From JADJAH01 sp964615795 (GTDB lineage: Bacteria > Bacteroidota > Ignavibacteria > Tepidaquicellales > Tepidaquicellaceae): 30,810 nt of DNA. Below the pieces are notes generated by a model. The model was not told where the DNA came from. It saw only the letters and a program-made list of their open reading frames with translations, and made no database searches. Positions 8,499 to 15,663 of this stretch are shown here, in pieces. The position numbers and the translations under genes are program-made. The first letter of the stretch is position 1, and the number at the start of each line of letters is the position of its first letter. The stretch spans positions 1-30,810 of the forward strand of contig CAZTQR010000036.1 in NCBI GenBank assembly GCA_964615795.1, written 5' to 3'.

Positions 8499-10775
8499 AT
8501 GCAGAACTCAAGCAACATAGCGGAGAAAAGAACGCGGAGGGCAGTTTCTTCTTCCGAAGAGCTGTACGAATTTGACGTAATAGGTATGAACTGCACTGGC
8601 TGTGCGCAGAGTATCAGGTCATACCTTGAGAAATCGGACGGAATAAGCGCGGTGGACCTTAACTTCACATCCGAGATCTGCAGTGTCACGTACGACCCGG
8701 CAAGGACAACAAGGAAAGAGATCAAGAGGCTTGTCGAGTCGCTCGGCTTTGGGGTTTCTTCAGATGATGATGAATACGAATCGGAACAGGCTCGCAGGAA
8801 GAGCCTCAGACTCCTCAAGTACAAGATCTATGTGTCCGCAATTCTTTCCGGGTTCATAATGCTTCTCAGCATGAAGGATCATTTCCATATTCCGTACATC
8901 CATCTTCCGGAAAAATTATTGCTGGCGGTTCTGTTTGCCTTGTCAACCGTTGTTGTATTCTGGTGCGGGTCCAAATTCCTCCGCGGAGCAATGACGTCAC
9001 TGAAGAGCGGAAAATTCGACATGAATACGCTCATAACCATTGGCAGTCTTTCTTCTTACATCTACAGCACGGTTATTGCTGCAAATGCGATTTTCGGCCT
9101 GAACATAGCAGTACTGAATGGAACAAAGGAGGTCTATTTTGAGACTGCCGCAATGATCATTACTTTCATACTGATCGGTAATTATCTCGAGGCAGTGCTG
9201 AAATCACGTACGCAGACATCCATAAAAAAGCTGAAGGATCTTCAGGCAAAAGTTGTAAATGTGGTGAGAGACGGGAACGAGCTCTTCGTGCCTTTCAAGA
9301 AGGTTAAGCTGAATGACATTGTAATAGTGAAGACCGGCGACAAGATCCCTGTTGACGGCAGGCTGACAGAAGGTTTCGGGGTTGTTGACGAAAGCGCGAT
9401 GACCGGAGAGAGCCTCCCGGTTGAAAAGGCGATCGGCGATGAGCTGATGAGCGGGACAATGCTTAAGAACGGATTTCTGAAAATGAGGGCCGAAAGAGTG
9501 GGCAAAGATACAATGCTCTCACGTGTTATCGCTCTCGTGAAGGACGCTTCCGCTCAAAAGCCGAAGATCCAGAAGCTGGCGGACAAGATCTCAGCAGTCT
9601 TTGTGCCAATAGTGATACTGATCTCGATAATTACTTTCGCTGTATGGTTCTTCATCCTGAATGCGGCGTTTGACAAGTCTCTGCTGTTTGCCGTGTCCGT
9701 TCTCATTATCGCCTGTCCGTGCGCTCTCGGACTTGCATCCCCTATCGCTATTGTGCTTGGAGTGGGCCGTGCGGCGGAGAACGGAATACTGTTCAATAAC
9801 ATTGACGGCATTGAGAATCTCATGAAGGTCAATACTGTCTGCTTTGACAAGACCGGCACGCTTACCACCGGACAGATAACAGTCAAGAACGTTTATGTAT
9901 TCAACGGATATTCGAAGGAAAGCATCCTGAAGTATGTCTTTTCACTTGAGAAGCATTCATCTCATCCCATAGCAAAATCCATTGTCAAATACGCATTGGA
10001 TCAGAACATCCGCAACGGCCTGCCCGTGGAAGACTTTACGACGGAAAGCGGGCTGGGTGTGAAGGCAGTGATCAACGGCAAGAGGATCGTTGTGGGCAAT
10101 GAGCAGTTCCTCAGGCAAAACGGAATATCGTTTTCCAATATCATATTTGAAGGGAGCAAGAGCAATCTGTTTGTGGGCATAGACGGCGAGGTTACCGGGG
10201 TGATAGAGATAGATGACGAGATAAAGGATGAAGCCGCTTCAATTGTAAAGCAGTTGAAGAAGAAGAACATTGATGTGTTCATGATCTCCGGCGACAATGA
10301 ATCTGCCGCGAGAAGGGTTGCCATCGAACTGGACATTGACAACTACACATCAAAGACCCTTCCGGATGAGAAGGAGAAGATCGTTTCCGGACTTCAGTCA
10401 AAGGACAGGATCGTGGGAATGGTCGGTGACGGGATAAATGATGCCCCGTCACTGGCAAAGGCAAATGTAGGCATAGCCATGAGCGCGGGACAGGATATTG
10501 CAATTGATTCGGCGGATGTGATACTGGTGAAGGATGATCTGAACAGCCTGATAAAGGCCATCAACATATCCAAAAAGACTGTTACCGTAATAAAGGAAAA
10601 TTTCTTCTGGGCATTCTTCTACAATGCTCTTGCAATTCCCATAGCTGCCGGACTGCTTGTCCCGTACGGCATAATGATCGGTCCTGTAATGGCGGCAATG
10701 CTGATGGCATTCAGTGATGTAGTTACGGTGCTTGGAAACTCCCTCAGGCTTAAATATGTGAAGATAGACGGTTGA
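8499..10775 (+). CDS. copA: Copper-translocating P1B-type ATPase
   Basis: This 758-aa inner-membrane pump would export Cu(+) at the cost of ATP. A single N-terminal heavy-metal-associated domain spans about residues 22-92 with GMNCTGC (C32, C35). The transmembrane metal site CPC is C406-P-C408 in IIACPCALGLASP. The phosphorylated aspartate is D450 in DKTGTLT. The P1B HP motif (KHSSHPIAKS) and GDGINDAP (643-650) follow. The TM7 Tyr-Asn pair is present in FFYNALAIP. In TM8 the usual MxxSS reads MAFSD. ATG 8499 follows the folP stop by one base. No copper chaperone or CopY/CueR regulator is nearby. The gene ends one base from the convergent GT2 gene. Confidence 0.93.
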   Translation: MQNSSNIAEKRTRRAVSSSEELYEFDVIGMNCTGCAQSIRSYLEKSDGISAVDLNFTSEICSVTYDPARTTRKEIKRLVESLGFGVSSDDDEYESEQARRKSLRLLKYKIYVSAILSGFIMLLSMKDHFHIPYIHLPEKLLLAVLFALSTVVVFWCGSKFLRGAMTSLKSGKFDMNTLITIGSLSSYIYSTVIAANAIFGLNIAVLNGTKEVYFETAAMIITFILIGNYLEAVLKSRTQTSIKKLKDLQAKVVNVVRDGNELFVPFKKVKLNDIVIVKTGDKIPVDGRLTEGFGVVDESAMTGESLPVEKAIGDELMSGTMLKNGFLKMRAERVGKDTMLSRVIALVKDASAQKPKIQKLADKISAVFVPIVILISIITFAVWFFILNAAFDKSLLFAVSVLIIACPCALGLASPIAIVLGVGRAAENGILFNNIDGIENLMKVNTVCFDKTGTLTTGQITVKNVYVFNGYSKESILKYVFSLEKHSSHPIAKSIVKYALDQNIRNGLPVEDFTTESGLGVKAVINGKRIVVGNEQFLRQNGISFSNIIFEGSKSNLFVGIDGEVTGVIEIDDEIKDEAASIVKQLKKKNIDVFMISGDNESAARRVAIELDIDNYTSKTLPDEKEKIVSGLQSKDRIVGMVGDGINDAPSLAKANVGIAMSAGQDIAIDSADVILVKDDLNSLIKAINISKKTVTVIKENFFWAFFYNALAIPIAAGLLVPYGIMIGPVMAAMLMAFSDVVTVLGNSLRLKYVKIDG

Positions 10776-10776
10776 T

Positions 10777-11511
10777 TCAGGAAGCCGCGTTGATCTTTTC
10801 TATTTCTTTAAGATATTGCTTTCTGTATTCAGCAATTTCCCTGATCGTCCTGAAGATCACCGACGGACGCGCTCCAGTTGATATGCCGTCAACCCGCGGC
10901 AGATGCTTCACCCCAACCTCGGTAGAAGTGTAACCCAGAAGCCTTGCCTTAAGAAGTATTTCCGCATCAATGAAAGCGTCAACCGATTCTATGTTGATCC
11001 TTCTGAACAGGTCAGTCTTTATCAGCTTGAATGCGCAGTCAACATCCACGTAATCAATATCAAAGAGATATCTGAGCACAAAATTATATACAAGTGAAGT
11101 GACTTTTCTGTAAGTCGAGTACTGCTTCTTCTTTCTGTAGCCCACAACAATATCCGTATACGGAACCAGAGCAACAAACTTCTTCAGCTCCTCAAGGTCG
11201 AACTGATTATCACCGTCCGTATAGAATACATAATCCATTCTTGCATTCATGAACCCGTCACGCAATGTTGCACCGTAACCCATATTCTTTTCATGATGGA
11301 TCACATTCACTTTCGGATGTTTTCGGGCCAGTTCGTCTGCAACTTCCGCAGTTTTGTCAGGACTTCCGTCCTCTATGATCGTGATCTCGTAGTCTTTCAG
11401 CTTCAGTTCTTCAAGAACTTTCAGCGCCGATTCAACTACTTTGCCAATGTTCTTTTCATCATAGTAGGCCGGAAAAAATACGCTCAGGGTAATGTTTGAA
11501 TTGTCAGTCAT
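10777..11511 (-). CDS. Family 2 glycosyltransferase (dolichyl-phosphate-sugar synthase-like)
   Basis: This 244-aa GT-A-fold transferase has no membrane segment. It shows the N-terminal strand LSVFFPAYYDEKNIG, IIEDGSPDKT with D48 for the nucleotide, and the metal-binding DGD at D99-D101 in YTDGDNQFD. Its size and pattern fit the polyprenyl-phosphate glucose/mannose synthase branch of GT2. Such an enzyme could supply the lipid-linked sugar donor used by the GT-C protein encoded at the other end of this operon; that pairing is inference. Its start overlaps the epimerase end by eight bases. Confidence 0.88.
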   Translation of the reverse strand: MTDNSNITLSVFFPAYYDEKNIGKVVESALKVLEELKLKDYEITIIEDGSPDKTAEVADELARKHPKVNVIHHEKNMGYGATLRDGFMNARMDYVFYTDGDNQFDLEELKKFVALVPYTDIVVGYRKKKQYSTYRKVTSLVYNFVLRYLFDIDYVDVDCAFKLIKTDLFRRINIESVDAFIDAEILLKARLLGYTSTEVGVKHLPRVDGISTGARPSVIFRTIREIAEYRKQYLKEIEKINAAS

Positions 11512-12451
11512 GCAATGACTTCAGATAATTACAGGTTGCTTCTATCCCGCTTCGCAATGAGGTCTCCGGCTTCCAGTTCAGCTCATTCCGAATTCTTGAA
11601 TTGTCAAGAATGCTTACCGGCACGTCAAAATTTCGCGCCGGCTCGTACTTCACCTTCATGTCTTCACGCCCCGTAACTTCCTTCATGATCTCAAGAAGCT
11701 GATTAAGCGAATGTCCGGCTCCTGCAGAAAGGTTGAATACCCGGTGCACGGTCTCTTTTGATATTGATGAAACAAGGGCTTTGACGGCGTCCTTTATGTA
11801 GATATAATCCCTGACCACACTTCCGTCTCCCCAGACAGTTATCTGCTCTCCCTTCAGTATCCGGTTAAGAAATACCGGAATCGCTCCCTGAGCGGCAAAG
11901 GGATTCTGCCTTTCACCGTAAGGGTTGGAAAGCCTGAAGACAACATAATTAAGTGAGTGAAGATAGTTGAACAGGTAAAGATAATCTTCGATGGTTTTTT
12001 TGATTATTCCGTATGAACAAACCGGTTTTGAAGGATGGTCTTCAGTTATCGGAACGCTCTCAGGGATGCCATAGACTGTTCCTCCGGAGGAGAGAAAGAC
12101 CAGTTTCTTAACATTTCGCTCAACACACTCCCTGAAAAGATTCAGAGATGACAAAAGATTTGTCTCCGCATCGTAAACAGGGTTCTCGTTTGAGTTAGCA
12201 GGAAGTGTCGAGCTTACAAGATGAAAGACGTAATCAATTCCGGCAAGAGAATTCTCCAGGTCAACCTGATTGTTGAAGTCGCCCTCAATAACTTTTACAT
12301 CTGCGGAGATATGCTCAATATTGCGACGTGAGAAATTGAGCTTGTCAAAGACAGTGACTTTGCAGCCGGCCGAAAGAAGTTCATCAGCGAGATGAGATCC
12401 GATAAATCCGCCGCCGCCGAAGATCAGGCAGTTCGCACCGTCAGTTCTCAA
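11504..12451 (-). CDS. NAD-dependent sugar-nucleotide epimerase/dehydratase
   Basis: This 315-aa extended short-chain dehydrogenase/reductase (UDP-glucose 4-epimerase/GDP-mannose 4,6-dehydratase superfamily) would modify a nucleotide sugar. The Rossmann motif GGGGFIG is at residues 12-18, with the cofactor-specificity aspartate after VTVFDK. The catalytic residues are the Ser/Thr of SSGGTVYG and Y147-x-x-x-K151 in YGIIKK. Substrate-domain motifs include RLSNPYGERQNP and VWGDGSVVRDYIYI. The exact sugar cannot be called. It begins two bases after the methyltransferase stop and overlaps the GT2 gene, so it is the third gene of the glycan operon. Confidence 0.88.
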   Translation of the reverse strand: MRTDGANCLIFGGGGFIGSHLADELLSAGCKVTVFDKLNFSRRNIEHISADVKVIEGDFNNQVDLENSLAGIDYVFHLVSSTLPANSNENPVYDAETNLLSSLNLFRECVERNVKKLVFLSSGGTVYGIPESVPITEDHPSKPVCSYGIIKKTIEDYLYLFNYLHSLNYVVFRLSNPYGERQNPFAAQGAIPVFLNRILKGEQITVWGDGSVVRDYIYIKDAVKALVSSISKETVHRVFNLSAGAGHSLNQLLEIMKEVTGREDMKVKYEPARNFDVPVSILDNSRIRNELNWKPETSLRSGIEATCNYLKSLHD

Positions 12452-12453
12452 GA

Positions 12454-13152
12454 TCAGATCTTCCTGTATTGAATCACGAATCTTGCAGGAAAAACCGCAT
12501 TGGGGATCCTTGCTATTTTGGTTGCCCTGAAAATGCCCGATGCAAACTTTTCCACAAGCTCAAGTGAGAAGCTGTGCAAATGCCATTCATCAAGATTATC
12601 CTTTGAAGCAAGCTCCCAGCCTTCCGTGTCCTTCTTATTGTCAATCAGCCTGATAAGGCCCGACTTCTTAAGAAATCTTTTCGTTGAATTGATCACATCC
12701 TCATTTGGAATTGACAGAGAAAGTATTCCGTCGTCAGCCATGATCCTCGAGATCTCCTTCAGCACTTCCCTTGGATCAAGCACGTGCTCGATCACTTCGG
12801 AACAAAGCACTTTGTTGAAGTACTTGTCTTCATAGGGAATCTTCTCTCCGGGCGCTTTTGTGAGAACGGCCTTTGAACCGAGTCTTTCGCTTGCCCTTTT
12901 TATCTGAATGTCGGAAATGTCAATTCCGTAGAGCTCTCCTGTCTTTATCTGCTCAAGTATGTGGCCTGCACCGCAGCCCACTTCAAGCACTTTGTCGCCA
13001 TTTCTGATCTCCGCCAGTTCTATGAGTTTTGAGATCCTCTTCTGTTCGATGTATCTGAATGCAAAATTGGGATGATTGTAGAACTTATCAAGGTCGTGCT
13101 TCTCAGCCAGTTCCTCATTCCATTTCTCGAAACTTTCCTTTGTGGGTTTCAT
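12454..13152 (-). CDS. Class I SAM-dependent methyltransferase
   Basis: This 232-aa protein has the Rossmann-like SAM fold. Motif I is VLEVGCGAG (residues 55-63), the acidic residue at the end of strand 2 is D78 in LYGIDIS, and motif IV lies in VLCSEVIEHV, all typical of the methyltransferase 11/23 group. Within this operon it probably methylates a sugar or a lipid-linked glycan; ubiquinone/menaquinone-type methylation is a less likely alternative. It starts 15 bases after the GT-C gene stop. No Shine-Dalgarno site is apparent. Confidence 0.85.
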   Translation of the reverse strand: MKPTKESFEKWNEELAEKHDLDKFYNHPNFAFRYIEQKRISKLIELAEIRNGDKVLEVGCGAGHILEQIKTGELYGIDISDIQIKRASERLGSKAVLTKAPGEKIPYEDKYFNKVLCSEVIEHVLDPREVLKEISRIMADDGILSLSIPNEDVINSTKRFLKKSGLIRLIDNKKDTEGWELASKDNLDEWHLHSFSLELVEKFASGIFRATKIARIPNAVFPARFVIQYRKI

Positions 13153-13167
13153 TCTTTATGATTCATA

Positions 13168-14784
13168 TTAATTCACTTTTTCAAATACAAATGCCTGATA
13201 CCTCTTGTCGCCCGAAGTAAACTGATTGAGAAGTTTCAGGCCGGGGTCTTTCTGCAGTTGTTCAAGTTTCACATCATTTTCATACTCGGGCCTGTATCCG
13301 TAATGTGTGTCCCATACAATGATGTCCCCCTTTTGTGCCTGCGCAAGATTCTTTGTGTTAAGGTGTACAAAGTTCTTCTTTCTTTCCGATGGAAAATCCC
13401 CGAACAGGAACACGGGGCTGGAGGTTTGCGTGGTCACAATGATCTTCTTTGAATCAAACTCAGCAGAAGCAAGATATGCACCCATGGCCTTTACCGCAAG
13501 ATTCTCCGGAGAGAACTGCCTCGGCTTGAAACTTATGAACAGATACACGGCAGACAACAGCACAAGAACAACAGACAGTTTGTTTAGATATGCTCTCTTG
13601 TCCCCGGCTGAAAGCATGGCGATTAGCGCCCCTGTAACAGCTACCACGGCAAGTTTACCGTATTCAGAGGCATCGGTGAGATCAAGTCCGTTTGTTTCCT
13701 TTGACATGAACACCAAAGTAAGGAACAACAGTATTCCGGTTATGATGTAAGCCGTCTTCCTGAATGCGTCTGCAGAAAGGTTGTTCAGCCCTACTGTGGC
13801 GAAGAACGCCGCAAGCGGGGAAATGTGAAGAAGGTATCTCCATGTTCCGGGGTTCGTGCCTTTTACCATAAGCATTGCCTGCACAAGGAATGTGATTGAA
13901 AAGACAATGAATGGCAGTGAATACTTCTCTACATATGCCTTTGCTTTGGTTGAATCTCCAAGAAAGCCAAAGAAGCCAAGAAGAAACAGCGTCAGGCAAA
14001 CCGGGCCGACAATAAAAATGTAAACTTTGAAGTAATGGAAGAAACCCCTGTTTGCTCCGCCGAAATCCATTGCCCCGAGCGTGTTCATTTCGGAAATGAC
14101 GTAAAGAATGTCGCCGCTCTTAAGATATCCGAAAATGTTGAACAGAAGCGGGAAAACCCCGAGCATTATTATCGCAGTGTACTGTCTCTTCATAAATAGC
14201 ATTACGGCAAGGACAATTCCGAGCAAAGCCGCTTCCTGACGGACCGTAAAGACATATCCGCAGATAAGCGCGGCAAGAATATACTTCTCTTTGCGGTACA
14301 TGAGTATCATAAGCACAAGGAGCATCGCGGTGAAGATCTCAGCGTAGGACCTGAATGAAAGATCAAAGTAGAGCGGCTGAAGCGCCAGTATCAGAGCACC
14401 GAAAAACGCATACTTGAGATCGTAAGCTTTAACCAGAAGATAGGTCAGATATACGGTAACAGATGCAATAAGGGCGTTGAAAAACAAGACTGCCTCATAT
14501 CCGAATAGCGAAGGAACAACCATGAAGAGTTTGTACCCGGGCTTGGGCCAGTTTCCGAGAATAATGAAAGGGTCATTCCAGAATTCCTTCATATTGATGA
14601 AGTGGCCGATCTCGTCGTCCTGATAGAAGCCCGGAGAATACTTACTGCTCAGATAATAGATGACAGCAAGCAAAGGAATAGTGATCCAGAAATACTTGCC
14701 TGTCAACAGGTCAAGGTCTGAGGATGCTGATCTTTGCGCCTGAACAGGCTGTTTTGGCTGATTTTTTTTTGGCACGGTGGGCAA
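13168..14784 (-). CDS. Polytopic membrane glycosyltransferase (GT-C fold, ArnT/PMT-like)
   Basis: This 538-aa protein has a short polar N-terminus, a first membrane segment at about residues 32-46 and roughly ten further hydrophobic segments. The first external loop holds the acidic cluster D56-D57-E58 (FYQDDEIGHF), the catalytic hallmark of GT-C transferases that use polyprenyl-phosphate sugars. The C-terminal 100 residues form a soluble extracytoplasmic domain. It is the first gene of the four-gene glycan operon. The start is a TTG at 14784; a GTG at 14775 is an alternative. Codons 6-8 contain a run of nine A residues that could slip. The acceptor is unknown. Confidence 0.85.
   Translation of the reverse strand: MPTVPKKNQPKQPVQAQRSASSDLDLLTGKYFWITIPLLAVIYYLSSKYSPGFYQDDEIGHFINMKEFWNDPFIILGNWPKPGYKLFMVVPSLFGYEAVLFFNALIASVTVYLTYLLVKAYDLKYAFFGALILALQPLYFDLSFRSYAEIFTAMLLVLMILMYRKEKYILAALICGYVFTVRQEAALLGIVLAVMLFMKRQYTAIIMLGVFPLLFNIFGYLKSGDILYVISEMNTLGAMDFGGANRGFFHYFKVYIFIVGPVCLTLFLLGFFGFLGDSTKAKAYVEKYSLPFIVFSITFLVQAMLMVKGTNPGTWRYLLHISPLAAFFATVGLNNLSADAFRKTAYIITGILLFLTLVFMSKETNGLDLTDASEYGKLAVVAVTGALIAMLSAGDKRAYLNKLSVVLVLLSAVYLFISFKPRQFSPENLAVKAMGAYLASAEFDSKKIIVTTQTSSPVFLFGDFPSERKKNFVHLNTKNLAQAQKGDIIVWDTHYGYRPEYENDVKLEQLQKDPGLKLLNQFTSGDKRYQAFVFEKVN
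14762..14770. repeat. Nine-base homopolymer (T9; A9 in coding sense) at the 5' end of the GT-C gene
   Basis: Nine consecutive T on the plus strand read as A9 within codons 6-8 of the GT-C gene. Both candidate start codons (TTG 14784, GTG 14775) lie upstream, so a one-base slip would frameshift the whole protein. Confidence 0.9.
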
Positions 14785-14835
14785 ATATATTCATATACAC
14801 TCACAAATTAAACGACTGATTGAAGGCACAAACTG

Positions 14836-14870
14836 AAAAAGAACAGCCGCAGTTTCTCGGAAACTGCGGC
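14836..14870 (-). terminator. Rho-independent terminator after the outer-membrane protein gene
   Basis: A perfect 11-bp stem (14846-14856 with 14860-14870, arms GCCGCAGTTTC/GAAACTGCGGC) has a 3-base loop. On the minus strand it is followed by TGTTC and a run of five T. It lies 28 bases beyond the stop of the outer-membrane protein gene at 14898 and 52 bases before the start of the glycan operon, separating the two units. Confidence 0.88.
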
Positions 14871-14897
14871 CGGAAATCAGGATTTCAGATCAAAAGA

Positions 14898-15647
14898 TCA
14901 GAGTCCGAATCTGACGCCGCTGAACACCCTCCAATTGTTGGTTTTCACGTTTTCAATGCTGAAGTTGCTTCCGAGATTGTTAAGTCCGCCGAACTGAAAA
15001 CCGGTACCAAGCAGTATACTTACAAAAGGATTCAATGCATAATCTCCTGTCAGCATTGCATCAATTCCGAAATCGAAGTTCTTAAGCCCAAGCTCTTTGA
15101 TGTTATCTTCATCACCCATCAAAAAGCCGAAGTAAGGTCCTGCTGAAAGCTGAAGGCCGACATCCTTTGAAAGCTGTCCGCCGAAGTTGAACATTATGGG
15201 AATGTTAATGAAACTGTTCGAAATTTCCTGCGGAGTTGAAATGAGCGAATCGGGATCAAGCGGAGCAGTCAGGCCAAAGTTTTTCTTTGTGAAATCAAGG
15301 CCGGTTGTGAAGTTGAGCATATCAAAAAGAGTCAGAGTAATGAAAGCCGCAGTAACAAATCCCCCTTTGGATTCCGACGACACCCCGGAGACTCCGGACT
15401 TAACGTCATAATTTGGATTTGTGGCACCGTAGCCGAGCTGCAGATCAATGTAAAAAAGGTTGAACTTGCCGGTCCGCTTTGCTTCTTCATTCAGAGCGGT
15501 TTGGTAATCGCGCTCTTTCAGACTAAGGGTCTTCTTCGCGCTTTCACCGCTTAAGCTGAAGCGAGGACTGTTGGCCTGGGCATAAATACCGGAGCTCATG
15601 CCAAGAATAAGAGCCGAAAGAAGAATAGATATGAAACTCTTTTTCAT
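14898..15647 (-). CDS. Outer-membrane beta-barrel protein (PorT-like)
   Basis: This 249-aa protein has a clear signal peptide (charged MKKS, hydrophobic core, cleavage after about residue 25 near GIYAQA). A polar linker is followed by alternating amphipathic strands with Gly/aromatic turns (FNLFYIDLQLGYGA, FINIPIMFNFGGQL, LQLSAGPYFGFLMG, RVFSGVRFGL). This pattern fits the small outer-membrane beta-barrel families common in Bacteroidota. The role is unknown; related proteins act in secretion or as structural porin-like barrels. It starts 16 bases after the ABC-F stop with no own promoter, so it is likely the last gene of that operon, and a strong terminator follows. Confidence 0.75.
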   Translation of the reverse strand: MKKSFISILLSALILGMSSGIYAQANSPRFSLSGESAKKTLSLKERDYQTALNEEAKRTGKFNLFYIDLQLGYGATNPNYDVKSGVSGVSSESKGGFVTAAFITLTLFDMLNFTTGLDFTKKNFGLTAPLDPDSLISTPQEISNSFINIPIMFNFGGQLSKDVGLQLSAGPYFGFLMGDEDNIKELGLKNFDFGIDAMLTGDYALNPFVSILLGTGFQFGGLNNLGSNFSIENVKTNNWRVFSGVRFGL

Positions 15648-15663
15648 TTTACGGTTGATTTAT

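Noticed and set aside
6920..8824. Minus-strand open frames of 125-166 codons opposite metG, folP and copA
   Set aside because: They are antisense to conserved coding sequence, rich in Ser/Leu as shadow frames are, and have no start signals or domains.
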